From NCBI GenBank assembly GCA_030652315.1, contig JAUSAX010000079.1, positions 42,882-106,881 of the forward strand: a stretch of DNA of 64,000 nt, read 5' to 3'. The first letter of the stretch is position 1, and every line of letters begins with the position of its first letter. Position numbers and translations under genes: made by a program. This DNA is from Afipia sp. GTDB taxonomy: Bacteria > Pseudomonadota > Alphaproteobacteria > Rhizobiales > Xanthobacteraceae. A model generated the notes under the pieces. The model saw only the letters and a list, made by a program, of their open reading frames with translations. It did no database searches and was not told where the DNA came from. Below, one piece after another: positions 56,219 through 64,000 of the stretch.

Positions 56219-57001
56219 ATGCCTATGATCGACGCCGACGGATGCCTGCTCAATGTCACCGTGGAGGGGCGCGACGGCGGACCGACGATCATGCTGTCGA
56301 ACTCGCTCGGCGCGACGCTACAGATGTGGGAGCCGCAAATGGCGGCGCTGACGAAGCTCTATCGTGTCGTCCGATATGACCGCCGCGGCCACGGCAAATC
56401 CGGCGCTCCGGCTGGGCCCTATTCGATGGACCGTTTCGGCAAGGACGTGCTGGCGATCCTCGACGACCTCAACATCGAGCGGGTGCACTGGTGCGGGCTG
56501 TCGATGGGCGGCATGGTAGGCCAGTGGCTGGGAGCCAATGCGCCCGAGCGCATCGACAGGATGATCCTCGCCAATACGTCCTGCTATTATCCCGATCCCA
56601 CCAACTGGCTGAACCGCATCAAGGCTGTCAGCGATGGTGGTATCGCGGCAATCGCCGACGCGGTGATCGCGGCGTGGCTGACCGAGGATTATCGTGATCG
56701 CGAACCGCAGATCGCGGCGCGCATGAAGGCAATGCTGATGGCCACGCCGGTGCAGGGCTATGTCGCCTGCTGCGAGGCCCTGAGCCGGCTCGATCAACGC
56801 GACCTGCTCCCGCAGATCAAGACGCCGACGCTGGTGATCGCCGGCCGCCACGATATGGCGACGCCGGTCGAGGCCAGTGTATTTATCCGCAGCCACATCC
56901 CGAATGCGAGCATGACCCTGCTCGATGCGGCACATATCTCCAACATCGAGCAGTCGCACAACTTCACCGAAGCCGTGGTTGGCTTCCTGACCCAGCGCTG
57001 A
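56219..57001 (+). CDS. pcaD: 3-oxoadipate enol-lactonase
   Basis: The product is 260 aa, with CACGGAG eight bases before ATG 56219. It is an alpha/beta hydrolase: MLSNSLGATLQMWEPQMAAL near residue 25, nucleophile elbow GLSMGGMVGQWLG with Ser near residue 94, Asp in IAGRHDMATP near residue 208 and His in DAAHISNIEQ near residue 240. It hydrolyses 3-oxoadipate enol-lactone. It sits between pcaB and pcaC with short gaps. Confidence 0.94.
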   Translation: MPMIDADGCLLNVTVEGRDGGPTIMLSNSLGATLQMWEPQMAALTKLYRVVRYDRRGHGKSGAPAGPYSMDRFGKDVLAILDDLNIERVHWCGLSMGGMVGQWLGANAPERIDRMILANTSCYYPDPTNWLNRIKAVSDGGIAAIADAVIAAWLTEDYRDREPQIAARMKAMLMATPVQGYVACCEALSRLDQRDLLPQIKTPTLVIAGRHDMATPVEASVFIRSHIPNASMTLLDAAHISNIEQSHNFTEAVVGFLTQR

Positions 57002-57009
57002 GAAATCTC

Positions 57010-57402
57010 ATGGACGACGATCAACGCCGCGGTCAGGGAACCGCCCAACGACGCAAAGTGCTCGGTAATGCATGGGTCGATAAGTCCGCAGCGAGCAGGA
57101 ATTCATTCAACGCCGACTTCCTCGATCTCATCACGCGCTATGCGTGGGGCGAGATCTGGACGCGGCCGCAGTTCGACGAGCGGACACGCCGCGTCCTTGT
57201 GATCGGCACCATGGTGGCACTCGGGCAATGGGATGAATTTCGCCTGCATGTTCGCGCAGCCCTGAGCGAAGGCGGATTCACGCCGGACGATATCAAGGAT
57301 ATCCTGCTGCAGCAGGCGATCTATTGTGGTGTCCCGGCCGCCAATCATGCGGTCAAGGAAGCCGCCAGCGTGGTTCAGGAATTGGGGCTGCTCGACAAAT
57401 AG
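57010..57402 (+). CDS. pcaC: 4-carboxymuconolactone decarboxylase
   Basis: The product is 130 aa. It has the CMD/AhpD helical fold with FNADFLDLITRYAWGEIWTR (about 34-53), LVIGTMVALGQWDEFRLHVRAA and IKDILLQQAIYCGVPAANHAVKEA, all as in PcaC. It removes CO2 from gamma-carboxymuconolactone. It is 8 bases after pcaD. Its last 28 bases overlap the 3' end of the gene on the other strand. Confidence 0.94.
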   Translation: MDDDQRRGQGTAQRRKVLGNAWVDKSAASRNSFNADFLDLITRYAWGEIWTRPQFDERTRRVLVIGTMVALGQWDEFRLHVRAALSEGGFTPDDIKDILLQQAIYCGVPAANHAVKEAASVVQELGLLDK

Positions 57403-57911
57403 CCGTGATGCGGCTCATCCAGCGACGTTACAGGCGTCTCGCTGGTGCGCTCCGCCGCAGGATCGGTATCGATGATCAGCAGGATCGCGGCGCCAATCAG
57501 CAGCAGAGACTCGCTGGCGTGAAGGCGCAACGCCGCCAGTTCGCCGACCTTTGAGGCGGCGATCAGGCACGCCATGCTGATGAACGCACCACCCCCCAAC
57601 GCGAAGGCCAGCGCCTCATCGGCTCCACCCTTGTTGCGGATCGCAGCGCGGATGACCAGCAGCAGAAACACGAAAAAGAACGCGGCGACCATCACCTTGC
57701 AGAGCGCAAGCATCCACGCGAGGCGGATGGTGCCCATCGCGGACAGGCTGAGATAATCGCTGACATACATCGCGGCGGCGATATTGGTGCGGTCGTAGAA
57801 GCCGCGGATCGGCGAGATCCAGATCTTCATCGCCGAAATGGTCCATGACGGGATGAAGTAACACGCCAGAAGCACGCCGTTGAACGTGCTGATCCGCCAA
57901 TCCTTCGACAT
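57375..57911 (-). CDS. hypothetical four-span membrane protein
   Basis: The product is 178 aa from ATG 57911 (MSKDWR), with GGGGCAGGCGGC upstream; the longer frame to 58001 is less likely. Four hydrophobic segments are clear (FNGVLLACYFIPSW, MLALCKVMVAAFFFVFLLLV, ALGGGAFISMACLIAAS, LLLIGAAILLIID). The tail is acidic and ends SSSPNS. I do not know the family. Its end overlaps pcaC by 28 bases in convergent orientation. Confidence 0.75.
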   Translation of the reverse strand: MSKDWRISTFNGVLLACYFIPSWTISAMKIWISPIRGFYDRTNIAAAMYVSDYLSLSAMGTIRLAWMLALCKVMVAAFFFVFLLLVIRAAIRNKGGADEALAFALGGGAFISMACLIAASKVGELAALRLHASESLLLIGAAILLIIDTDPAAERTSETPVTSLDEPHHGYLSSSPNS

Positions 57912-58105
57912 GCCGCCTGCCCCTGACTCGAGGAACATGGCGTCCGAAACCAAGGCTTCGATGTCATGCTCCGGCCAAAGCCGCGCCGTCGGGCGCCGCA
58001 TCGGCGGAGCTAACTCCGCTCAAACGCGAGCGGCAATTTAAACCATTCCTTAACCTTAACGGCGCGGCCGGAACTGTGGACAACCAGAGCGGATTGGCGC
58101 GCCCC

Positions 58106-58134
58106 AAAGAAAATCCCGCCTTTCGACGGGATTC
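58106..58134 (-). terminator. intrinsic terminator for the small Gln-rich gene
   Basis: On the minus strand AATCCCG and CGGGATT form a 7-bp stem with an eight-base loop followed by TTCTTT, 54 bases beyond the stop of the small gene at 58188. Confidence 0.75.
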
Positions 58135-58187
58135 CTCTTCTTCGGATAGCTCAGATCCCGGGCCGGGAACCAAGCTCATCCTGCAAA

Positions 58188-58336
58188 CTAGTGTCCGCCC
58201 TGCTGGCCGGGCTTGTGGCTGGGATCCTGCTGTTGCTGCTGGCCCCAGGCTTCTGGCCGCCACCCTGCTGCTGACCTGGCTTCTGGCTCGGGTTCCGCTG
58301 GCCCGGGTTCTGGTTCGGATTGTTCTGGTTGCCCAT
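58188..58336 (-). pseudogene. small Gln/Pro/Gly-rich protein gene with a probable frameshift
   Basis: From ATG 58336 the frame reads MGNQNNPNQNPGQRNPSQKP and on to GGGQKPG, then becomes unlike itself. From the C run at 58243-58246 the next frame continues the same composition (GQQQQQDPSHKPGQQGGH) and stops at 58190-58188. One added base in that run would give one open frame of 49 aa. The restored product would be a disordered, basic, Gln-rich protein of unknown role. The shift may be real or an assembly error in a homopolymer. Confidence 0.6.
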
Positions 58337-58561
58337 ACTGGCATCTCCATCGTTGAGAACACCTAGCCAACGCATAGGTTGCAGAGGAACTCCTGTTCCG
58401 GCGTGGTCTTGCGGCAGCAAAATGTTGGGGGGATGACGACCGGAAGCCGCACCCGGTACGGTTGCCGCCCTCAGTTCCCGCTGTTAGAAAATGGGACGAC
58501 GCGACGATCCGGCTGCCGGAGCCTTCGACGTGTCGTTCGCTTTGCTCAAACACGGCAGCCC

Positions 58562-59476
58562 ATGGATTATTTCGCCCAGCAACTCATCAACGGATTGGTG
58601 CTCGGCTCGATCTATGGCCTGATCGCGATCGGTTACACGATGGTGTACGGCATCGTGGGCATGATCAATTTCGCCCACGGCGACATCTTCATGATCGGCG
58701 GCTTTATCGCCCTCATCACTTTTCTCATCCTGGTCTCGATCGGCCTCACCACCGTTCCCGTCATCCTGCTACTTGTGCTGTTGGTCGCAATGGCGATCAC
58801 AGCACTCTATGGCTGGACCGTCGAACGGATCGCCTATCGTCCGCTGCGGCAATCGTTCCGCCTGGCGCCGATGCTGTCCGCCATCGGCATGTCATTTGTT
58901 CTGACCAACTACGCGCAGGTGTCGCAGGGCGCGCGCGTCAAGCCGGTACCCCCTGTCATCACCGGCGGTTACACTCTGTTCGAAAACGACGGCTTCGTGG
59001 TGCGGCTGTCCAACATCCAGATCATCGTCGTCGTCACCACGATCATCCTTCTTGCGATCTTCTCATGGCTGGTGGCACGCACCCGGCTCGGCCGCGACAT
59101 GCGCGCCTGCGAGCAGGACCAGACCATGGCCGCGCTGCTCGGCGTGGACGTCGACCGCACCATCTCGATGACGTTCGTGATCGGTGCCGCGCTCGCAGCC
59201 GTCGCCGGCATGATGTACCTGCTCTATTACGGCGTGGTCGATTTCTTCATGGGCTTCGTCGCCGGCATCAAGGCGTTCACCGCCGCCGTGCTCGGCGGCA
59301 TCGGCTCCCTTCCCGGCGCCATGCTGGGCGGACTTCTGATCGGCCTGATCGAAACCTTCTGGGCCGCCTACTTCACCTCCGAATACAAGGACGTCGCAGC
59401 GTTCTCGATTCTCATCGTCGTTCTTATTTTTCTTCCGACCGGCCTGCTCGGCCGTCCGGAAGTCGAAAAAGTCTGA
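58562..59476 (+). CDS. livH: branched-chain amino acid ABC permease LivH
   Basis: The product is 304 aa from ATG 58562 (MDYFAQQLINGLVLGSIYGL); a longer frame to 58379 is non-coding. The opening and GYTMVYGIVGMINFAHGDIF near residue 25 are diagnostic of LivH, and eight or so spans follow, with AVLGGIGSLPGAMLGGLLIG as the coupling region near residue 243. It forms the membrane channel with LivM. No periplasmic binding protein is in the window, so the solute may be an amino acid, an amide, urea or an aromatic acid. Confidence 0.95.
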   Translation: MDYFAQQLINGLVLGSIYGLIAIGYTMVYGIVGMINFAHGDIFMIGGFIALITFLILVSIGLTTVPVILLLVLLVAMAITALYGWTVERIAYRPLRQSFRLAPMLSAIGMSFVLTNYAQVSQGARVKPVPPVITGGYTLFENDGFVVRLSNIQIIVVVTTIILLAIFSWLVARTRLGRDMRACEQDQTMAALLGVDVDRTISMTFVIGAALAAVAGMMYLLYYGVVDFFMGFVAGIKAFTAAVLGGIGSLPGAMLGGLLIGLIETFWAAYFTSEYKDVAAFSILIVVLIFLPTGLLGRPEVEKV

Positions 59477-59484
59477 GAGGCAGC

Positions 59485-60822
59485 GTGGCGCGCTCTACCG
59501 ATCCCGCCATTCGCGCGCCAAAAGCCGCCGCAGCCCCGCACGGCATCGCCTTCATTCTGAAGAAATCATTCATCAGCGCCCTTGTGGCGCTGGTTCTGTT
59601 TTCACTCATGATCGGCATCCGGACCGAAGCCGGACCGGAGGGCCAGTTGATTTACTGGACCCGGTTCGGCGATCTCGCCGCAATCGTAGCCTCGGTGTTT
59701 TTCGGAAGCATCATTGTCGAACTGTTACGGCAATGGATCGGGCCGTCGAAGGGCATCTCGTTTATTCCCGAGTCGGCCAGCGGCACGATCGCGACCACGC
59801 GTCGTTTTTTCGCCCCGGCGCTGCTCGTCTTTGCCGCGCTGGTGCCGGTGATCTTCTACGACCAGCGCTACATTCTCGATCTTGGCATCCTCGTTTTGAC
59901 TTACGTCATGCTGGGATGGGGACTGAACATCGTCGTCGGTCTCGCCGGTCTGCTCGACCTCGGCTACGTCGCATTCTATGCGGTCGGCGCCTATTCCTAC
60001 GCCCTACTGGCGACGACCTTCGACCTGTCGTTCTGGGTTTGCTTGCCGCTGGCCGGAATCCTCGCCGCATTCTGGGGCGTCTTGCTCGGCTTTCCCGTGC
60101 TGCGATTACGTGGCGACTATCTTGCCATCGTCACACTGGCCTTCGGCGAAATCATCCGGCTCATTCTGCTCAACTGGCAGCACGTCACTGGCGGCCCGAA
60201 CGGCATCACCGGAATTCCGCGGCCGTCGTTCTTCGGCATCCCGCTCACCAACACCGACGATGGGCTCGCCGCTCTGCTCGGCATCGAATTCTCCACCACG
60301 CACCGCGTGGTGTTCCTGTTCTATCTGATCCTCGCGCTCGCGCTGCTGACGAACTGGGTCACCATCCGCCTGCGGCGTTTACCGATCGGCCGCGCATGGG
60401 AAGCGCTGCGCGAGGATGAAGTCGCTTGCCGCTCGCTCGGCATCAACACCACGACGACGAAGCTGACGGCGTTTGCGACCGGTGCGATGTTCGGCGGCTT
60501 TGCCGGTGCATTCTTCGCCACCCGTCAAGGCTTCATCAGCCCTGAGTCCTTCACGTTCCACGAATCCGCGCTTGTGCTTGCCATCGTCGTGCTCGGAGGA
60601 ATGGGATCACAGCTTGGCGTCGCGCTGGCCGCGCTTGCGATGATCGGCGGGTTCGAACTGTTCAGAGGACTTGAGCAGTTCCGCATGCTGGTGTTCGGCT
60701 CGGCGATGGTGCTGCTGATGATCTGGCGGCCGCGCGGCCTGATCGGTCACCGCGCGCCATCGGTGTTTCTGGAGAAACCCACGGAGATTTCATCCGCAAT
60801 GGTCAAGGAAGGCCACGGATGA
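59485..60822 (+). CDS. livM: branched-chain amino acid ABC permease LivM
   Basis: The product is 445 aa starting with GTG 59485, eight bases after livH. A soluble and one- or two-span N-terminal extension (about 130 aa) precedes the standard LivM part: YVMLGWGLNIVVGLAGLLDL near residue 146, LRGDYLAIVTLAFGEIIRLI near residue 207, and AREDE-type coupling motif AWEALREDEVACRSLGIN near residue 304. It pairs with LivH. The long frame upstream through livH is a shadow. Confidence 0.95.
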   Translation: MARSTDPAIRAPKAAAAPHGIAFILKKSFISALVALVLFSLMIGIRTEAGPEGQLIYWTRFGDLAAIVASVFFGSIIVELLRQWIGPSKGISFIPESASGTIATTRRFFAPALLVFAALVPVIFYDQRYILDLGILVLTYVMLGWGLNIVVGLAGLLDLGYVAFYAVGAYSYALLATTFDLSFWVCLPLAGILAAFWGVLLGFPVLRLRGDYLAIVTLAFGEIIRLILLNWQHVTGGPNGITGIPRPSFFGIPLTNTDDGLAALLGIEFSTTHRVVFLFYLILALALLTNWVTIRLRRLPIGRAWEALREDEVACRSLGINTTTTKLTAFATGAMFGGFAGAFFATRQGFISPESFTFHESALVLAIVVLGGMGSQLGVALAALAMIGGFELFRGLEQFRMLVFGSAMVLLMIWRPRGLIGHRAPSVFLEKPTEISSAMVKEGHG

Positions 60823-61664
60823 CGACGAACAACACCAGCAACGACATTCTCGACGTCGATCATCTGTCGATGCGCTTCGGCGGCATCGTCGCCGTCAACG
60901 ATCTGTCGTTCACGGCGAAGCGCGGCGACATCACCGCGCTGATCGGCCCCAACGGCGCCGGCAAGACCACCGTGTTCAATTGCATCACCGGCTTTTACAA
61001 ACCGACCACCGGCATGATGCGCCTCATTCATGAGGACCACCGCGAGTTTCTTCTGGAGCGATTGTTCGACTATCGCATCTCCAAGGTCGCCAAGGTCGCG
61101 CGCACGTTTCAGAACATCCGGCTGTTCGCGGGCATGACGGCGCTGGAAAACCTGATGGTGGCGCAGCACAATCCGCTGATGCTGGCGTCGGGCTATACAT
61201 TTCTTGGCCTGATCGGCGCGCCCGGTTTCCGCCGCGCCGAAAAGAATGCCATCGAGCGTTCGCGCTACTGGCTCGACCGCATCGGCCTCACCTCGCGCGC
61301 CGACGACGCGGCGGGCAACCTGCCCTACGGCGATCAGCGCAGGCTCGAGATCGTGCGCGCGATGTGTTCCGAGCCTGTCCTGCTGTGCCTGGACGAACCC
61401 GCCGCCGGATTGAACGCGCGGGAAAGCGACGAACTGAGCCAGTTGCTGCTGGCGATCCGCAAGGATCACGGCACGTCGGTGCTGCTGATCGAACACGATA
61501 TGTCGGTGGTAATGGAAATTTCCGACTGCATCTTCGTGCTCGACCATGGCGTGAAGATCGCGGCGGGCACGCCACAGGAAATCCGCAACGACCCGAAAGT
61601 CATCGCGGCCTATCTCGGGGCTGACGAGCAAACCGCCATCGAAGTCATGGAGGGTGGCACGTGA
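60819..61664 (+). CDS. livG: branched-chain amino acid ABC ATPase LivG
   Basis: The product is 281 aa and overlaps livM by four bases. Walker A GPNGAGKTTVFNCITGFY (about 46-63), Q loop ARTFQNIRLFAGMTALENL, signature region LPYGDQRRLEIVRAM, Walker B LLCLDEPAAGLN and IEHDMSVVM are all intact. An insertion near residues 70-85 (MMRLIHEDHREFLLERL) lengthens it relative to E. coli LivG. Confidence 0.96.
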   Translation: MTTNNTSNDILDVDHLSMRFGGIVAVNDLSFTAKRGDITALIGPNGAGKTTVFNCITGFYKPTTGMMRLIHEDHREFLLERLFDYRISKVAKVARTFQNIRLFAGMTALENLMVAQHNPLMLASGYTFLGLIGAPGFRRAEKNAIERSRYWLDRIGLTSRADDAAGNLPYGDQRRLEIVRAMCSEPVLLCLDEPAAGLNARESDELSQLLLAIRKDHGTSVLLIEHDMSVVMEISDCIFVLDHGVKIAAGTPQEIRNDPKVIAAYLGADEQTAIEVMEGGT

Positions 61665-62398
61665 GCACAGCGCCCCTCCTTTCCATCCGCGGCCTCGTTG
61701 CGGCCTACGGCAATATCGAAGCCTTGAAAGGCGTCGATCTCGACATCAATCCGGGCGAGATCGTCGCGCTGATCGGCTCCAACGGCGCCGGCAAATCCAC
61801 GCTGATGATGTCGGTATTCGGGCGACCTCGTGCCCGCGCGGGGCTCATCTCCTTCGATGGCCGGGACATCACGAACGAGCCGACCCATCATGTCGCGCGG
61901 CTGCGGATCGCGCAGTCACCTGAGGGACGGCGCATTTTCCCGCGCATGACGGTCGCGGAAAACCTGCGGATGGGTGCGGACGCCGCCACCGAAAGCACCG
62001 AGGCCGAGCGCAACCAAGATCTGGAACGCGTCTTCACACTGTTTCCGCGCCTCAAGGAACGCATCGCGCAGCGCGGCGGTACATTGTCAGGCGGCGAACA
62101 GCAGATGCTGGCGATTGGGCGTGCACTGATGAGCCGGCCTCGCCTGCTGATGCTGGACGAACCGTCGCTTGGCCTCGCGCCGTTAATCGCGCGGCAAATC
62201 TTCGACGCCGTCCGCACACTCAACCGGCAGGATGGCCTCACCGTCCTGATCGTCGAACAGAACGCCAACCATGCCTTGAAGCTGGCGCACCGCGGCTATG
62301 TGATGGTCAATGGCCTTATCACGCTCAGCGGAACCGGTGAGGAACTCCTGGCCCGGCCGGAGATCCGCGCAGCCTATCTTGAAGGAGGGCGTCACTGA
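61661..62398 (+). CDS. livF: branched-chain amino acid ABC ATPase LivF
   Basis: The product is 245 aa with GTG start at 61661 overlapping livG by four bases. Walker A GSNGAGKSTLMMSVFG (about 40-55), SPEGRRIFPRMTVAENLRMG, signature LSGGEQQMLAIGRALM and Walker B LLMLDEPSLGLAP identify LivF. With LivG it powers the permease pair. Its stop codon overlaps the start of the next gene, which is broken by an insertion sequence. Confidence 0.96.
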   Translation: MSTAPLLSIRGLVAAYGNIEALKGVDLDINPGEIVALIGSNGAGKSTLMMSVFGRPRARAGLISFDGRDITNEPTHHVARLRIAQSPEGRRIFPRMTVAENLRMGADAATESTEAERNQDLERVFTLFPRLKERIAQRGGTLSGGEQQMLAIGRALMSRPRLLMLDEPSLGLAPLIARQIFDAVRTLNRQDGLTVLIVEQNANHALKLAHRGYVMVNGLITLSGTGEELLARPEIRAAYLEGGRH

Positions 62399-62542
62399 TG
62401 GCCTTCTATTCCAACGAATCCATTTTCCAGGTTCTGTTCGTCACCCTGGTGCTCGGCGGCGGCTGTGCGCTGCTGGCCGGCCGCGCCATCGCACTGACCT
62501 GGCGGAGCATCTGGATCGCCGTCATTTCGATGGTCCCGCTAG
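62398..62542 (+). pseudogene. small membrane protein gene truncated by IS1182-family insertion
   Basis: ATG 62398 overlaps the livF stop by one base and starts MAFYSNESIFQVLFVTLVLG followed by another span (IALTWRSIWIAVISMVPL). After about 47 codons the frame enters the IS end. Its position and sequence are like the small membrane protein (DUF6867-type) that follows livF in Bradyrhizobium relatives. The 3' part would lie to the right of the window. Confidence 0.75.
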
Positions 62543-63995
62543 GAGCCCGTCCAGATAGGGTTGGCGACCGGGCATTTATTGCAGGTTGGCCGGCTCAGGC
62601 TGCGGTTGCGAGGGTGAACAGCTTCAGGAGGTTGTGGGCGGTGCAGATCATGGCCCATTCGGCACGCACTTTTTCGATGCCCCGCAACAGGAACTGGCGG
62701 AAGCCGCGCGCCTGTTTGATCTGTCCGAACACCGGTTCCACTACTTGCTTTCGCAATCGGTAGGGTGTTTCGAAGCCGCCGTCGTCGATCTTCTTTCGCA
62801 TCCGTTGGGTCAGCGGCCCGCCGGTTTTTCCGTTCGCTGCTGTCGGGTACTTGGCGCGTCCGGGCGCGACATAGCCGTCGACGCCGTGTGCTTCGAGCGC
62901 TTCGAGATTGGATTCGCTGCAGTAGCCGGAGTCCGCTGAGGCCTGCTCCGGCTTGCGGCCGAGATTGTTCTCGATGGCCTCGATCAGGGGCACCAACTGG
63001 CCCTGATCGTTGCCGCACCGCGTCAGTTCGTGCGCGACAATGATCTGGGCGCCTGCGTCGACGGCGGCCTGGGCATTATAGGCCTGAACGAAGCCATCCT
63101 TCGACTTCATGATGCGGCTTTCCGGATCGGTGAAGTTGCGTTGCGACTTGGGATCAGGCTGGTCCGATGGCGGCGCCGCCGGTTTGCCCGGCTTCTTGCG
63201 GCCTTCGGCTCGGCGCTGCTGTTCCTTTTCGGCCTCGATGCGACGCTCTTGCTCCGCCGCCAGCCTGGCGTCGGCCTCCAGCGCCGCCATCGCCTGCTGG
63301 ATCTTCGCCAGCCGTTTCTGCTTGTCAGAGGCCCAATCCGGCATCTCGTCGCCGCGCTTGTCTTTGCCGAAAGTCTCGTCCTCTTCGGCATCCGCCGCCT
63401 CGGCGGCCGCCAGCATGCGAGCCACCTCGGCTTTCAATTCCACCTCGCGTTTCTTCATGCGCTCATAACTCATCGCTTTATGTTTCGACGCGTTCGCTTT
63501 GATCTTCGTGCCATCAAGCGCGACATGGCCGAGTTTGACCAGCCCTGCCGTCTCGCACAACTTCAGAACCTGCAGGAACAGCGCGCCGAGCGCCTTCAAA
63601 TGCCGTTTGCGGAAGTCGCTGATCGTGCGAAAATCTGGCGGATCGAGCGCCACAATCATCACAAAATCGTTCCGTTCGCGGCAGGCCTTCGCAATCCGCC
63701 GCGACGAATACAGCCCGCTCGCATAGCCGTGCAGCAGCAGCGCCACCATCATTCGCGGGTCAAACGGCGGCTGCCCGAGCCCGCTCACATAGCTGCCCGT
63801 GATCTCCTTGAGATCGAGGCTCTCCCGCACCAGCTCAACGATAAACCGCGAGACATGGCCTCTCGGCACAAAGTCCTGAACATTCGGCGGCAGCAGCAGC
63901 GTCTGATCGATATTCCAGGGGCGAAAGTACTTGCTCATAGCCAAAGGTTGAATCAGACTCGCTGACACTTGAATAGCGATTATTCGGACAGGCTC
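62543..63995. mobile_element. IS1182-family insertion sequence, complete
   Basis: A 1.45-kb element with imperfect terminal inverted repeats (left GAGCCCGTCCAGATA, right complement GAGCCTGTCCGAATA) and one transposase gene. CTAG stands just outside each end (62539-62542 and 63996-63999), consistent with a four-base target duplication or a palindromic target. It interrupts the gene after livF. Confidence 0.9.
62595..63938 (-). CDS. IS1182-family transposase
   Basis: The product is 447 aa from ATG 63938 (MSKYFRPWN); an earlier frame start at 63968 is possible. The N-terminal domain has DFVPRGHVSRFIVELVRE and FDPRMMVALLLHGYASGLYSSRRI (two pieces). The catalytic Asp motifs are HVALDGTKIKANASKHKAM near residue 138, IVAHELTRCGNDQGQLVPL near residue 315 and SADSGYCSESNLEAL near residue 343, with the Glu in EPVFGQIKQARGFRQFLLRG near residue 415. 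A long Lys/Glu-rich helical insertion lies between residues 160 and 260. The frame is intact, so the element may be active. Confidence 0.93.
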   Translation of the reverse strand: MSKYFRPWNIDQTLLLPPNVQDFVPRGHVSRFIVELVRESLDLKEITGSYVSGLGQPPFDPRMMVALLLHGYASGLYSSRRIAKACRERNDFVMIVALDPPDFRTISDFRKRHLKALGALFLQVLKLCETAGLVKLGHVALDGTKIKANASKHKAMSYERMKKREVELKAEVARMLAAAEAADAEEDETFGKDKRGDEMPDWASDKQKRLAKIQQAMAALEADARLAAEQERRIEAEKEQQRRAEGRKKPGKPAAPPSDQPDPKSQRNFTDPESRIMKSKDGFVQAYNAQAAVDAGAQIIVAHELTRCGNDQGQLVPLIEAIENNLGRKPEQASADSGYCSESNLEALEAHGVDGYVAPGRAKYPTAANGKTGGPLTQRMRKKIDDGGFETPYRLRKQVVEPVFGQIKQARGFRQFLLRGIEKVRAEWAMICTAHNLLKLFTLATAA

Positions 63996-64000
63996 CTAGG

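Noticed and set aside
58462..59484. The long plus-strand frame leading into livM
   Set aside because: It runs out of frame through livH and reads as His/Arg-rich shadow; livM starts at GTG 59485.

Overview
The window is GC-rich DNA from an alphaproteobacterium, most likely Nitrobacteraceae (Bradyrhizobium/Afipia/Rhodopseudomonas group). This rests on recognised proteins (usg, a BcsS-like protein, a cox-type molybdenum hydroxylase accessory set, DUF4189 and DUF2778 proteins, pca genes, a liv transporter) and on several families of intergenic palindromic repeats typical of that group. No taxonomic search was possible.

Layout. 1-4400: alpha/beta hydrolase (cut by the window edge), membrane protein, NDUFS6-like zinc protein, flavin monooxygenase, lipoprotein, zinc-ribbon protein. 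4440-7590: a minus-strand tRNA-Leu(UAA) gene broken in its anticodon loop. Its 5' half lies at 7549-7587, its 3' half at 6387-6441, and a second, diverged 3' half at 4440-4493. The inserted segments carry an amidohydrolase, an intact and unrelated tRNA-Leu(UAA), and a protein of unknown function. 8000-16400: housekeeping and metabolic genes (cyclic-nucleotide-binding protein, crotonase, quinone reductase, DsbA-like isomerase, GST, MetE-like protein, xanthine phosphoribosyltransferase, thioesterase, CinA-like protein). 16600-21080: ATP-grasp, alpha-E, transglutaminase and proteasome-type protease cluster. 21190-27700: SDR, MHYT-GGDEF-EAL protein, aminoglycoside-type kinase, cupin with a histone-like tail, usg, DUF1353.

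27800-30016: CIRCE-controlled groES-groEL with a palindromic repeat between the two genes. 30017-32400: an AT-richer island on the minus strand encoding a small ORF, an MT-A70 adenine methyltransferase, a 362-aa unknown protein and a PIN nuclease. It is the best candidate here for an undescribed defence or toxin-antitoxin-like system. 32400-33260: non-coding, strongly folded repeat region. 33260-43630: acyltransferase, L,D-transpeptidase-like protein, lipid-linked sugar glycosyltransferase pair, DUF72, DUF488, BcsS, MFS carrier, nucleotide cyclase. 43650-47260: TetR-controlled drug-efflux-type ABC operon with a perfect 32-bp operator.

47836-54635: cox-type operon for a molybdenum hydroxylase (coxG, coxS, coxM, coxD, coxE, two XdhC-type genes and a cofactor cytidylyltransferase) that lacks the catalytic large subunit coxL. 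54838-57402: pcaBDC, the protocatechuate branch. 58562-62542: livHMGF branched-chain amino-acid-type ABC transporter; the following small membrane-protein gene is cut by an IS1182-family element that fills the end of the window.
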